Source: Pacificitalea sp040119125 (GTDB lineage Bacteria > Pseudomonadota > Alphaproteobacteria > Rhodobacterales > Rhodobacteraceae). Taken from it: a DNA stretch of 64,000 nt. The translations under genes were made by a program, and so were the position numbers. The stretch spans positions 124,001 through 188,000 of the forward strand of contig JBEDTR010000004.1 in assembly GCA_040119125.1 (NCBI GenBank), given 5' to 3'. Shown here one piece after another: positions 26,099 through 35,178 of this stretch (within the stretch, counting starts at the first letter, position 1; every line of letters begins with the position of its first letter). Below the pieces are notes generated by a model. It was not told the origin of the DNA. It was given only the letters and a program-made list of their open reading frames with translations, and did not search any database.

Positions 26099-27676
26099 TC
26101 AATCGGTGAACAGATGGTCGGTTGCGGCAAGCGCGCGGGCTTGAGGCTCCGGGATCGACAGGAATCGCGCCAGCGGGGCGGTATTGGTTTCCACATCTGC
26201 CGACTGCCGGATGCGCTCGAACTTCGGGAAATTCGCATCGCGGATCTGGTCGCTTTCATAGACGACGTCATAGCGGATCGTCGGCAGCAGCAGGTCCACG
26301 GTGTCCTGCGGGGTATCTGCGCCAGCCAGTCCAACACGACGGGCGTGGCCCAGCAGATAGGCATCGGTGAATTCGCAATCGACCTCCAGCAGTCGGCAGG
26401 TGCAGCGGTCGGCGTAAAAATCCTGTATCATGTCAAGCATCGACGGATCGAGACAGATCACCAGACGGTTGCTGTCGTAATAGTCGAACAGCATCCGCAG
26501 GAGTGCCCGACGATGGCGGGTGCGCTTTTCCAGCGTCGACTGGATTCCGCCGAGGTCGGGCAGAGGGGTGCTTTCTTCGTTAAAAAGATAATCGATACAG
26601 GGCAGGCCGGTGCTTTGCCGAATATGCTCGACCAGCCGCTTGGCCACGTGCCATTTCTTGGACGTGACGATCAGCAATTCGCGCTCGCGGCCAAGGCTGG
26701 CCTCGGTTTCCCAAAAGCGCGGCGCGAAGCGGCGGCCGATGCGCCCGCGTTCTGTCAGGAACTTGAAAAGCCGCATGCCTTCGTTGGAGATCGTGAAATC
26801 CGTGCGCCCCGAGAGGTAAAGCTCCCCTAGGCGGCCCTTCAATTCCGCGGCGCCTGGGCTGATCTTGCGCGCGAACAGGAAATCCTGACTGAGCAGCAGG
26901 TCATAGTGATCATTGTAGAACGTCACCGGCATGCCGTAATCGGAAAACATCAAGAAGGTGAGCGTGCGGGTGCGAATTTCATGGTTGGGCACGACGTGGC
27001 GCACGATGGTCTGGAAAAATGTCTCGTCCGGGATCCAGGTGGTGCGGAAAAACCGCATCACATCGCGCCGTTCGCGGGTGAAATCGAGCACCCATTCCAC
27101 GGTGCGCCTGCGCAGACACCACCATTGCGAGCCGATCATGATCTGCAAATCGGCGGGGATCGAGCGCGTCAGGCCCAGCTTTTTCTGCAGGTTGAAGGCG
27201 CCGTAAAACAGGCCCTTTTGGGTGCGCTCGTTGAAGTAATGGCGGTAGATCAGGCGCTCGGCCTTCATGCCGGTCTTGATCCAGTCGCTCTCGAAATAAT
27301 CGAAGCTTTCGATGTAATCGACATCATCGCGGTCGAGCAGGTCATGGGCGTAATCGGCGGATTTGATCGCCATGCAGTCGCCTGACAGCATGTAGAAATG
27401 GGTGGCGCGGGGGAAAGTATCTACCGCAGCCTCCAGCGCGTGCAATGTTGCCTGAACCAGCGACCACGCGCCCCAGCCACATTTGATCCGTTTGCGCGCA
27501 AAAGTGACATTGGGATTATCGGCCAGTGCCTCGCGGATGCGGCGATAATCGGCCTCTTTTGCGCGGGCGTCGAAATGGATCGCCATGCAGTCACCAGCGT
27601 CGGTCAGGCTGCGCGCCTGCGCGATGATCGCGTCGGGGTCCTTGTGACAGAGCAAGATGAAGGCGATTTTTGCCAT
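26099..27676 (-). CDS. Family-14 glycosyltransferase (core-2/I-branching type) with extra C-terminal domain
   Basis: The 525-residue protein starts MAKIAFILLCHKDP, the usual beginning of bacterial GT14 enzymes, and contains FYMLSGDCMAIKSA, GSQWWCLRR and WIPDETFFQTIV, conserved in the beta-1,6-N-acetylglucosaminyl/xylosyltransferase fold. Residues about 300-525 form a second domain (begins near RELLIVTSKKWHVAKRL) of the type seen in Rhodobacterales homologues. No signal peptide or membrane helix is seen, so it is probably cytosolic and uses a nucleotide sugar. It is divergent from a sulfotransferase gene, which suggests a sulfated surface glycan. Acceptor and donor are unknown. Confidence 0.85.
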   Translation of the reverse strand: MAKIAFILLCHKDPDAIIAQARSLTDAGDCMAIHFDARAKEADYRRIREALADNPNVTFARKRIKCGWGAWSLVQATLHALEAAVDTFPRATHFYMLSGDCMAIKSADYAHDLLDRDDVDYIESFDYFESDWIKTGMKAERLIYRHYFNERTQKGLFYGAFNLQKKLGLTRSIPADLQIMIGSQWWCLRRRTVEWVLDFTRERRDVMRFFRTTWIPDETFFQTIVRHVVPNHEIRTRTLTFLMFSDYGMPVTFYNDHYDLLLSQDFLFARKISPGAAELKGRLGELYLSGRTDFTISNEGMRLFKFLTERGRIGRRFAPRFWETEASLGRERELLIVTSKKWHVAKRLVEHIRQSTGLPCIDYLFNEESTPLPDLGGIQSTLEKRTRHRRALLRMLFDYYDSNRLVICLDPSMLDMIQDFYADRCTCRLLEVDCEFTDAYLLGHARRVGLAGADTPQDTVDLLLPTIRYDVVYESDQIRDANFPKFERIRQSADVETNTAPLARFLSIPEPQARALAATDHLFTD

Positions 27677-27812
27677 ATGGTGGGGCGGCCTCGGTCAGGT
27701 TTCGCGCCCCTGCGGTGCAACAGACGTTGTGTCCGCAGGGTTTGTTTGCTTTTTTGTGCGAGAAATGACCGGGCAGCAACCAAGAACCCGGATGCAGCGG
27801 AGGCAGGCAGCG

Positions 27813-28631
27813 ATGGGGTTTCCCGGAACTTGGATGACGGAAAGCGAAAGCATGGTGTATCGGGTGGTCCCGAAATGCGCCTGCTCGACCATCGGTCAGA
27901 TCATGTATTATTCCGATCACGGCGCGTTTTTCGATGGCGACATCCATGACGCCAATGACGGCCTGCACAAATGGGCGCTGGATCACAGTCAGGCCCCGAT
28001 CGAGCGGAACGTGAAGGCACATGGCTCCTACAGCTTTACCTGCGTGCGCAATCCATACACCCGCATTCTGTCGTCGTTTTTCGACAAGATCTGCGGCATT
28101 CAGCGCAATGGCCGGCGCTATCGCGGCAATCTGGTGCCAAGCCTCGTGCAGAAATACGGGATCGAGGTGGGCGACCCGGAAAGCGGGTTTGAATTTGACC
28201 AGATCCGCAGTTTCCGTCGGTTTCTACTCTTTGCGCGCGACACGGTTCGGTGGCGGCGTCCGATGGACCCGGATATTCACTGGTCGGCCATGTCGGGGCA
28301 TATCTCCACCTTCATCGTGAATGGCGGGCGCTACGACAACATTTTCTGGACCGAGCGGTTTAACGACGGGATGCAGTCGGTGCTGGACGCAGTGGAAACC
28401 CCGCAAACTGTCGATCTGGCGGCGATTCCCCGTTTCAACGAAAGCGAGGGCCACGGGCCCAAACGCGCGCATCCGGTCGAAGACTATTTCGACGATCTGT
28501 CCATGCACCTCGTCTACGAGATGTATAAAAAGGACTTCAATCTGTTCAAATATGACTTCCAAAATCCGGGCAACAAGATGCCGGTGGGCGAGGTCGATCT
28601 GGATGAGGTGCACGCCAAGCTGGGCAGCTAG
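27813..28631 (+). CDS. Sulfotransferase (Sulfotransfer_2 family)
   Basis: The 272-residue protein has the 5'-phosphosulfate loop in RVVPKCACSTIGQI near residues 16-29, and the 3'-phosphate motif VRNPYTRILSSFFDK near 75-90, as in carbohydrate sulfotransferases that use PAPS. The ATG at 27813 (MGFPGTW) is chosen because GGAGG lies 9 bases upstream; readings that begin as early as 27657 would overlap the divergent gene's promoter and add an unlikely sequence. It probably modifies a glycan made by the divergent GT14 enzyme, which is inference from position. No PAPS synthesis genes are in the window. Confidence 0.85.
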   Translation: MGFPGTWMTESESMVYRVVPKCACSTIGQIMYYSDHGAFFDGDIHDANDGLHKWALDHSQAPIERNVKAHGSYSFTCVRNPYTRILSSFFDKICGIQRNGRRYRGNLVPSLVQKYGIEVGDPESGFEFDQIRSFRRFLLFARDTVRWRRPMDPDIHWSAMSGHISTFIVNGGRYDNIFWTERFNDGMQSVLDAVETPQTVDLAAIPRFNESEGHGPKRAHPVEDYFDDLSMHLVYEMYKKDFNLFKYDFQNPGNKMPVGEVDLDEVHAKLGS

Positions 28632-28658
28632 GCGTGCCGTGCGCGCGGCGCGGGGCGG

Positions 28659-30350
28659 TCAGCCCAACAGCCGTCGCGCGATGACCTGTGCCTGAATTTC
28701 CGCCGCCCCTTCGAAAATGTTGAGGATGCGCGCATCGCACAGCACACGGCTGATGGCGTATTCCAAGGCAAAGCCGTTGCCCCCGTGGATCTGCAGCCCG
28801 TTATCCGCCGCGGCCCATGCGACGCGGGCGCCCAGCAGCTTGGCCATGCCCGCCTCCAGATCACAGCGGCGGTCGTTGTCCTTCTCCCATGCCGAATGGT
28901 AGGTCAGCTGCCGGGCGATCATGATTTCAACGGCCATCATCGCCAGCTTGCCTGACACGCGCGGGAATTCGATAAGCGATTTGCCGAATTGCCGGCGTTC
29001 CACCGCATAGCGCATCGAGATGTCGAGCGCGGATTGCGCGACCCCGATGGCCCGTGCGGCGGTCTGGATGCGGGCGCTCTCGAATGTCCGCATCAATTGC
29101 TTGAAGCCCTGACCCTCGACCCCGCCCAGCAGGTTTTCCCCGGCGACGCGGAAATTGTCGAAGCCCAGCTCATATTCCTTCATGCCCCGATACCCCAGAA
29201 CCTCGATCTCGCCGCCGGTCATACCGGGGGTGGGGAAGGGATCGGCCTCGGTGCCGGGGGTCTTTTCGGCCAGAAACATCGACAGGCCCCGGTGATCCGT
29301 GGTGGCGGGATCGGTCCGCGCCAGCAGGGTCATCACATGGGTGCGGGCGGCGTGGGTGATCCAAGTCTTGTTGCCGGTCACCGCGTAGGCATCGCCATCG
29401 CGCAGGGCACGGGTGCGCAGGCTGCCAAGATCCGATCCGGTGTTGGGTTCGGTAAACACGGCTGTGGGGAGGATTTCGCCGCTGGCGATGCGCGGCAGCC
29501 AGTGGGCTTTCTGCGCGTCAGTGCCGCCGCATAGGATCAACTCCGCCGCTATTTCAGACCGGGTGCCAAGTGACCCTACGCCGATATAGCCGCGCGACAG
29601 TTCCTCGGACACCACGACCATCGCGGCTTTCGACATGCCGACGCCGCCGAATTCCTCCGGAATGGTCAGGCCAAAGACACCCATCTCCGCCAGATCCTGA
29701 ATGATCTCCATCGGGATCAACTCATCGCGGAGGTGCCAGCCATGGGCGTCGGGCTCGACCCGGTCCTGCGTGTAGCGGCGGAACTGCTCGCGGATCATTT
29801 CCAGCTCATCATCGAGGCCGGTCGCGCCCACGGTGATATTTGCGCTTTGTTCCTGCATCAGGGTCACAAGCCTGCTGCGCGCGGCCTGTGTATTGGCCTG
29901 CGTGCACAGCGTGGCGATGGCGTCGGTCTCAAGCAGCGCCATGGAATCGGCACCGAGCCCCAGATCGGACAGGCGCAGGGTTTCGCCCTGGCTCATCGGG
30001 ATGCCGCCTTTGATCTGTGACAGGTATTCGCCAAAGCCGATCTGCATCAGCAATTGCTCCACCTCGCCAAACCGCCCTGCGGTTTGCAGCCGCTCGGCCC
30101 AAGCGCGCATCTGCTGCAGTGCCTGATGGTAAGTGGCCAGCCATGCCAGACCGTGCGCGGCATATTGGTGAGCTTCAAGCAGGTCCGGCGAGGCGCGCCC
30201 ATCCGCGCATACGATCTCGCGCAGCCGTGCCGTCGCTTGATCCAGCAGGGTCGCCACGGATGGCAGCGCGGCGTCGGTCAGAGGCAACAGGTCGGGCAGA
30301 AAACCCGGCTGGTCGGCGGGGCGGGGCATCGTCTGGCCATCATGGGGCAT
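28659..30350 (-). CDS. mcd: (2S)-methylsuccinyl-CoA dehydrogenase
   Basis: The 563-residue acyl-CoA dehydrogenase oxidises methylsuccinyl-CoA to mesaconyl-CoA in the ethylmalonyl-CoA pathway for acetate assimilation. It is about 170 residues longer than ordinary acyl-CoA dehydrogenases: the N-terminal extension PGFLPDLLPLTDAAL to FGEYLSQIKGGIPMSQG is the hallmark of Mcd. The catalytic core carries TEPNTGSDLGSLRTRA, RRQFGKSL and QIHGGNGFALEY. The ATG at 30350 follows GGAGAG; an in-frame TTG five codons earlier is less likely. Other pathway genes (ccr, ecm, meaA) are not in the window. Confidence 0.92.
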   Translation of the reverse strand: MPHDGQTMPRPADQPGFLPDLLPLTDAALPSVATLLDQATARLREIVCADGRASPDLLEAHQYAAHGLAWLATYHQALQQMRAWAERLQTAGRFGEVEQLLMQIGFGEYLSQIKGGIPMSQGETLRLSDLGLGADSMALLETDAIATLCTQANTQAARSRLVTLMQEQSANITVGATGLDDELEMIREQFRRYTQDRVEPDAHGWHLRDELIPMEIIQDLAEMGVFGLTIPEEFGGVGMSKAAMVVVSEELSRGYIGVGSLGTRSEIAAELILCGGTDAQKAHWLPRIASGEILPTAVFTEPNTGSDLGSLRTRALRDGDAYAVTGNKTWITHAARTHVMTLLARTDPATTDHRGLSMFLAEKTPGTEADPFPTPGMTGGEIEVLGYRGMKEYELGFDNFRVAGENLLGGVEGQGFKQLMRTFESARIQTAARAIGVAQSALDISMRYAVERRQFGKSLIEFPRVSGKLAMMAVEIMIARQLTYHSAWEKDNDRRCDLEAGMAKLLGARVAWAAADNGLQIHGGNGFALEYAISRVLCDARILNIFEGAAEIQAQVIARRLLG

Positions 30351-30466
30351 GGGACTCTCCGTCAATGGGCGTGCAGCACCGACATAGGCATTTTGCAGGT
30401 GAAGCGCAATAATAATTCAAAATATTACTTCAAATGGAACTATAGTGACCCTGCGGATTGAGGTGT

Positions 30467-31294
30467 ATGAATGTGCATGCAGCGCTGTCCTCGCTGATAT
30501 ATGCGCTTGGCATGACTAACTTTATTGATGCCGCGATGACCGGCCTGGACCCGATCACCCTTATTATTGCGCTCGCAATTGGCCTTCTCGCAGGGTTCGT
30601 CAAAGGCGCGGTCGGCTTTGCGATGCCAATGATCCTGATTTCGGGATTGGGGAGCATCCTGTCTGCCGAACTTGCCCTCGCCGCGCTAATTCTGCCGGCG
30701 CTGGTCACCAATGTGATGCAGGCGCTGCGGCAGGGCGCAGGCGCGGCGGCGGCCTCTGCCCGACGGTTCTGGCTGTTTCTGTCCGTCTGTGGGCTGTTTC
30801 TGCTCGGCTCGGCGCAGCTTGTGCGCGTGCTGAGCACCGAGGCCCTGTTCTTGCTGATCGGCCTTCCCATCGTCGGGTTTGCGGTTCTGCAATTGGCCGG
30901 ATGGCACTTGCGGTTGACGGCCTCCCAGCGCCGTCCAGCGGAACTGATCATGGGCGCGATGGCGGGGTTTATCGGTGGGCTGTCCGGTGTCTGGGGGCCG
31001 CCCACGGTCGCCTATCTGACCGCGATTGATACGCCGAAGCAGGAACAGATCCGTGTGCAGGGGGTCGTCTATGGGGTTGGCGCGGTGCTCTTGGCGCTCG
31101 CTCATCTGCGCACAGGGGTGCTGAATGCTCAGACGCTGCCGCTGTCGGTGCTGATGCTGGTGCCTGCGCTGGGCGGAATGGTGATTGGCCAGATGCTACA
31201 GGATCGTCTGGATCAGAAGAAGTTTCGCAAGATCACGCTGCTTGTGCTGGCGGTCGCGGGGCTCAATCTGATCCGCCGAAGCCTGATGGGCTGA
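30467..31294 (+). CDS. TauE/SafE-type sulfite/organosulfur exporter family permease
   Basis: The 275-residue protein has about eight hydrophobic segments in two repeats, with LAIGLLAGFVKGAVGFAMPM near the first and LIMGAMAGFIGGLSGVWGPP near the second, the twin motif of the TauE/SafE family. These permeases move sulfite, sulfoacetate or other small anions. The start is unclear: ATG at 30467 is used, a TTG nine bases earlier or an ATG about 15 codons later are possible. It is divergent from mcd. The substrate cannot be told from sequence. Confidence 0.85.
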   Translation: MNVHAALSSLIYALGMTNFIDAAMTGLDPITLIIALAIGLLAGFVKGAVGFAMPMILISGLGSILSAELALAALILPALVTNVMQALRQGAGAAAASARRFWLFLSVCGLFLLGSAQLVRVLSTEALFLLIGLPIVGFAVLQLAGWHLRLTASQRRPAELIMGAMAGFIGGLSGVWGPPTVAYLTAIDTPKQEQIRVQGVVYGVGAVLLALAHLRTGVLNAQTLPLSVLMLVPALGGMVIGQMLQDRLDQKKFRKITLLVLAVAGLNLIRRSLMG

Positions 31295-31316
31295 GCAAGA
31301 TTGGCCGCAACGCAAA

Positions 31317-31338
31317 CGGGCGGCCCAAAGGCCGCCCG
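31317..31338 (-). terminator. Hairpin terminator between TauE-family gene and the PRC-barrel gene
   Basis: A 9-base perfect GC stem (CGGGCGGCC / GGCCGCCCG) with loop CAAA lies between two convergent gene ends. The short T run is on the minus-strand side. Confidence 0.6.
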
Positions 31339-31362
31339 CGTCGTGGTCTATGATCGCACCGA

Positions 31363-33045
31363 TTAGTTCAGCTGAACTTGGGCGTCTTCGGCCAGCGCCT
31401 GATCATTGTCGAATTCGAAATCACCGGCGTCTTCGATGTCGTCTTCGGTCAGGGACTGCAGCACAAGACGGTCACCGTCCATGCCGACCCGCGACATCGG
31501 AACCGCTACCTGATCTTCGCCAAGGCCGAGGAACCCGCCCTCGGAGATCACGAGCATCTGAGTGCCGTTCACTTCGACAATGGCGTCGGGGTTACCCAGA
31601 TCTTCGCCATCTTCGGTGTAAACTTCCATGGCGAGGATCTGACCAACGGTCATTGCGCCACCGGCTGCTGCGGCTTGCTCACCTTCGACGGCAGGCTGTG
31701 CTTCCGTCTCGGCAACAGCGGGGTCTGCGGCGGGTGCGGGGGTTTCTTCACCCTCGGCTGCCGGCTCTGCTGCGGCTTCCTGCTGACCAGCACGACGCTG
31801 CTCACGCTCCTCGGCGGTCTCGAACTGCACCGTCGGCTCGCCAACGTTGTTGATCTCGACACGGGGCTCCTGAGCAAAGCTCACGGAAACATTCGGCTCT
31901 GCAGCCTCATAGTTCACGATCGGCTCGGCGGTGGAGATGGAGACGTTCGGCTCGCCTTCGGCTTCGTTGATCGTCACCTGCGGCTCACCTGCGGCAATGT
32001 TCACATCGCTTTCGGCATCGGTTGCTTCACCGGAGGCCACGGCGGTGTCCGTATCGCTATCTGCATCCAGAGCGGCGTCTGCAGAAGCATCTGCACCAGC
32101 AGCCGCATCGGGGTTCTCGTCTGCATCAAGGTCAAGCGCGAGGGTCGGCTCGCCCTGAGTCACGGAGATACGCGGTTCTGCTTGGCTTACCTCAACCTGC
32201 GGGTCGCCATTCGAGATCTCAACCGCCGGCTCTGCGGTCTGGATGTAGAGGGTCGGGGCCGGGATATCGACGCGCACAATGATCTCGGGGATCTGCACAT
32301 CAACGGTTGCCTGCTCCTGACGCAGTTCAATCTCGGTTGCCTGCTCGGTCACGGACACTTCGGGCTGCGCCTTGGTGACGTTCACCTGAGCGGAGTCGAG
32401 CTCAACATCAACCTGCGGGGTCGGCACGATCATACGAGCCTGACCTTCGATCTGGGTCTGCTCCTCGACCTGCGCCGTGGCGGTTTCCTGAGTTTCGGTC
32501 TCGACGTCGACCGTTTCGGTTTCCGTCTCAGTCTCGGTGGTCTCAACCTCGGTGGTTTCGGCGTCGACCGGCTCAGCCTCTGCGTCTTCCTCGGCGGTCA
32601 GCGGGGCTGGGTCGGTGTCGGTCTCAGCATCCGCTGTCACGTCAGCTTCGGGATCTGCCTCGGCATCCACCTCGGTCTCAACGTCCGTTTCCGGGACCAC
32701 AGCTGCTTCGGTTTCGGTTTCCGCCTCGGCGGAACCGCTCAGCGCGGCCATCTGCTCGTCGCTCAGCTCGACTTCACCATCGCCATCAGCAAATGTCTGA
32801 GCGAAAGTGCCGCAATCGTCGGCTGCGTTAGAATTCAACGCTTCCAGAACATTGTTGGCTTCGCCTTCGGGAACGGTGTTCCCCATCTGATCAATTACAT
32901 CGACGAGAATTTGGCATTCTTCGGCCAGACCGGTGACCTGGTCCTGCTCGATTTCCAGCCGGGTCTGTGCGCTCGCGGCGCCAGCAAGGCTAAGCGTCAG
33001 CGCGGTGGAGACCAGCACCCCGTTTCCGATAAGTTTGCGTTGCAT
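31363..33045 (-). CDS. Secreted, highly acidic repeat protein with C-terminal PRC-barrel
   Basis: The 560-residue protein has a signal peptide (MQRKLIGNG, hydrophobic core, ASA cut near residue 26). Residues about 30-105 form a small helical region. Residues about 105-210 are almost only Glu, Asp, Ala, Thr and Val. From about 215 to 430 runs a series of short repeats of the form EPxVxVxxAEP (for example AEPAVEIS, GEPQVTIN, GEPNVSIS, AEPNVSVS, GEPTVQF) likely to form beta strands. The last 90 residues, from GAMTVGQILAMEVYTEDGEDLG, form a PRC-barrel domain. The overall charge is strongly negative. GGGAGAG precedes the ATG. Function is unknown; an extracytoplasmic, possibly cation-binding role is inferred. 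Confidence 0.85.
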   Translation of the reverse strand: MQRKLIGNGVLVSTALTLSLAGAASAQTRLEIEQDQVTGLAEECQILVDVIDQMGNTVPEGEANNVLEALNSNAADDCGTFAQTFADGDGEVELSDEQMAALSGSAEAETETEAAVVPETDVETEVDAEADPEADVTADAETDTDPAPLTAEEDAEAEPVDAETTEVETTETETETETVDVETETQETATAQVEEQTQIEGQARMIVPTPQVDVELDSAQVNVTKAQPEVSVTEQATEIELRQEQATVDVQIPEIIVRVDIPAPTLYIQTAEPAVEISNGDPQVEVSQAEPRISVTQGEPTLALDLDADENPDAAAGADASADAALDADSDTDTAVASGEATDAESDVNIAAGEPQVTINEAEGEPNVSISTAEPIVNYEAAEPNVSVSFAQEPRVEINNVGEPTVQFETAEEREQRRAGQQEAAAEPAAEGEETPAPAADPAVAETEAQPAVEGEQAAAAGGAMTVGQILAMEVYTEDGEDLGNPDAIVEVNGTQMLVISEGGFLGLGEDQVAVPMSRVGMDGDRLVLQSLTEDDIEDAGDFEFDNDQALAEDAQVQLN

Positions 33046-33141
33046 TGAACTCTCCCAGTTTTGAAAACATGTGTCCTGCTCACAACGCGACCCCCCCTTC
33101 GCTGTTCCAAAAAGAATCTGCGGATGAGGGTGTCGGGAAAC

Positions 33142-33178
33142 AAAAACGCCGCGACCCGGCATGTTACGGATCGCGGCG
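33142..33178 (-). terminator. Rho-independent terminator of pckA
   Basis: An 8-base stem (CGCCGCGA / TCGCGGCG on the plus strand) with a 16-base loop ends in five T residues on the minus strand, about 45 bases after the pckA stop. Confidence 0.85.
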
Positions 33179-33223
33179 CGATGTAGGGGGCTGGTGATGC
33201 CCGCGTGATAGTAGAGCGGTATA

Positions 33224-34822
33224 TTAGCCGATGGCGACGGCCTTCACGTCAGCGTCGATATAGGGATCATATTGCGCAAAGTTTTCCGCGAACATGTCCA
33301 CCAGTTTCTGAGCTTGCGCGTCATAGGCCTTGGGGTCCGACCATGTGGAGCGCGGGTCAAGCAGGGCCGCATCCACACCCGGCACCGTTACCGGCACCTG
33401 GAAGCCGAAATTTGCATCCTTGCGGAAGGTCGCGTCATTAAGCGAGCCGTCCAGCGCAGCAGTCAGCAGGGCACGGGTGGCCTTAATCGGCATGCGCGAG
33501 CCGGTGCCATAGGCGCCGCCGGTCCAGCCGGTGTTGACCAACCAGCAGGACGCGCCGTGCTGGGCGATCTTGTCACGCAGCAGGTTGCCGTAGATTTCGG
33601 GCCGACGCGGCATGAAGGGCGCACCGAAACAGGTGGAGAATGTCGGTTCCGGCTCGGTCACGCCACGCTCGGTCCCCGCGACCTTCGACGTGAAGCCGGA
33701 CAGGAAGTGATACATCGCCTGCGCCGGGGTCAGCCGCGCAATCGGGGGCAACACGCCGAACGCATCACAGGTCAGCATGATGATGTTCTTGGGGTGTCCG
33801 CCCAACCCGTTGTCAGAGGCGTTCGGGATGTAATGCAGCGGATAGGCGCAGCGTATGTTGGCGGTCAGGCTGTCATCTTCGAAGTCCAGCTCGCGCGTTT
33901 CTTCGTCATAGACCATGTTTTCGATCACGGTGCCGAACATGCTGGTGGTCGCGTAGATCTCGGGCTCGGCCTTGGGCGACAGCGAAATGGTCTTGGCGTA
34001 GCAGCCGCCTTCGAAGTTGAAGGTGCCCCGATCCGACCAGCCATGTTCGTCATCGCCGATCAGCGTGCGCGACGGATCTGCCGACAGCGTGGTTTTCCCG
34101 GTGCCCGACAGGCCAAAGAACACGGCCGTATCGACAGGGTTGCCTTCGGCATGGTTGGCCGAGCAATGCATCGGCATGATGCCTTTTTCCGGCAGCAGGT
34201 AGTTCAGCAGGCTGAAGATGCATTTCTTGTTTTCGCCGGCATATTCCGTGCCGCCAATCAAGATCAGCTTCTTGTCGAAATTCATCGCGATGATGGTATC
34301 GGACCGGCAATCGTGCCGTTCCGGATCGGCGCGGAAGCTGGGGCAGTTGATGACGGTGAACTCGGGCACGAAGCTGTCGAGTTCCTGACGCTCCGGACGC
34401 CGCAGCATGGTGCGGATAAACAGCCCATGCCACGCAAGTTCCGTCACCATCCGCACATCGAGCCGATGCACCGGGTCCGCGCCTGCGAACAGATCGGACA
34501 CGAAATAATCGCGGCCCTTCATGTGGTCGAGCATGTCGGCATGCAGCGCGTCAAAGCCCTCAGCCGACATCGGGGCGTTGTTGTCCCACCAGATCTTATC
34601 TTCGACCGAAGGGGTGCGCACGACGTGCTTGTCCTTGGGCGAACGCCCTGTGTAGGCGCCTGTAGACACCAGAAATGCACCACCATTCCCAAGCGTGCCT
34701 TCGTCCCGTTTCAGGGCTTCCTGCACCAATGCGGGCTCGAGGTAGTTATAATAGACGTTGCCGAGCCCTGTGATGCCTTGATCTTCCAGGCGCTGGGCCG
34801 GGTTTACACGTCCGATGGTCAT
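33224..34822 (-). CDS. pckA: Phosphoenolpyruvate carboxykinase (ATP)
   Basis: The 532-residue enzyme converts oxaloacetate and ATP to phosphoenolpyruvate and CO2, the first step of gluconeogenesis. The kinase loop GLSGTGKTTLS lies near residue 235, followed by GDDEHGW, the metal/kinase-2 region, and TGAYTGRSPKDKHVV near the N-terminus, all characteristic of the ATP-dependent form. The ATG at 34822 has AGGAG 9 bases upstream. It is divergent from chvI, an arrangement common in alphaproteobacteria, where ChvI often affects pckA. It would also drain the oxaloacetate made by the tartrate-type operon. Confidence 0.97.
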   Translation of the reverse strand: MTIGRVNPAQRLEDQGITGLGNVYYNYLEPALVQEALKRDEGTLGNGGAFLVSTGAYTGRSPKDKHVVRTPSVEDKIWWDNNAPMSAEGFDALHADMLDHMKGRDYFVSDLFAGADPVHRLDVRMVTELAWHGLFIRTMLRRPERQELDSFVPEFTVINCPSFRADPERHDCRSDTIIAMNFDKKLILIGGTEYAGENKKCIFSLLNYLLPEKGIMPMHCSANHAEGNPVDTAVFFGLSGTGKTTLSADPSRTLIGDDEHGWSDRGTFNFEGGCYAKTISLSPKAEPEIYATTSMFGTVIENMVYDEETRELDFEDDSLTANIRCAYPLHYIPNASDNGLGGHPKNIIMLTCDAFGVLPPIARLTPAQAMYHFLSGFTSKVAGTERGVTEPEPTFSTCFGAPFMPRRPEIYGNLLRDKIAQHGASCWLVNTGWTGGAYGTGSRMPIKATRALLTAALDGSLNDATFRKDANFGFQVPVTVPGVDAALLDPRSTWSDPKAYDAQAQKLVDMFAENFAQYDPYIDADVKAVAIG

Positions 34823-35178
34823 CTGAGTAGCTCCTGCTGCCGCCAAGGCGGCCCTGATTGAAACAGTGATCGCGCCTCCTCCCGGCGCAACGCGCAGCCC
34901 GAACGGGGCTGACAGCCTTTCTATACCACGCGAATTTTTCGGAGAAACAGGTCACCAGCGCACAGTTAGCGCAACCACTTCAACTTTAGCGCAACCATGG
35001 GCGGAGTGGCGCTGCTGCTGACTGCGCAACTGATGCAAATTAGCCATTCCTTACCGAATTTGACGTCAGTTGGGCAGGCGGGCCGGGGGTGATTCGCACT
35101 TAGTAGTTGAATTTAAAGGGGCGAACCCGGAAACTGTGGCAAAAAACGGGCATGAGAGCAGTTTAAAAGGATACAGTT
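34823..35178. promoter_or_regulatory. Divergent pckA-chvI intergenic region with candidate pckA promoter
   Basis: This 356-base gap holds the promoters of two divergent genes. On the minus strand TATAGA (34925-34920) is a good -10 for pckA with no matching -35, suggesting an activator. Two copies of a 12-base direct repeat (34966-34997) lie at about -50 to -75 from that start. A palindrome TGACGTCA is at 35061-35068. No conserved small RNA or protein gene is evident. Confidence 0.45.
34966..34997. repeat. Tandem 12-base direct repeat TTAGCGCAACCA
   Basis: The identical 12 bases TTAGCGCAACCA occur at 34966-34977 and 34986-34997, exactly 20 bases (two helical turns) apart, and the core GCGCAAC recurs at 35024-35030. 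Such phasing is typical of cooperative regulator binding. Read on the other strand it is TGGTTGCGCTAA. The binding protein is unknown; ChvI is a candidate. Confidence 0.7.

Noticed and set aside
31378..33048. Long open frame (556 codons) opposite the acidic repeat protein
   Set aside because: It arises from the codon use of a Glu/Asp/Ala/Val-rich gene on the other strand; it has no signal, domain or ribosome site, and the minus-strand product has a signal peptide and a PRC domain.
33272..34861. Long open frame (529 codons) opposite pckA
   Set aside because: It is the antisense shadow of a strongly conserved gene in high-GC DNA; its translation is Arg/His-rich and shows no family motif.
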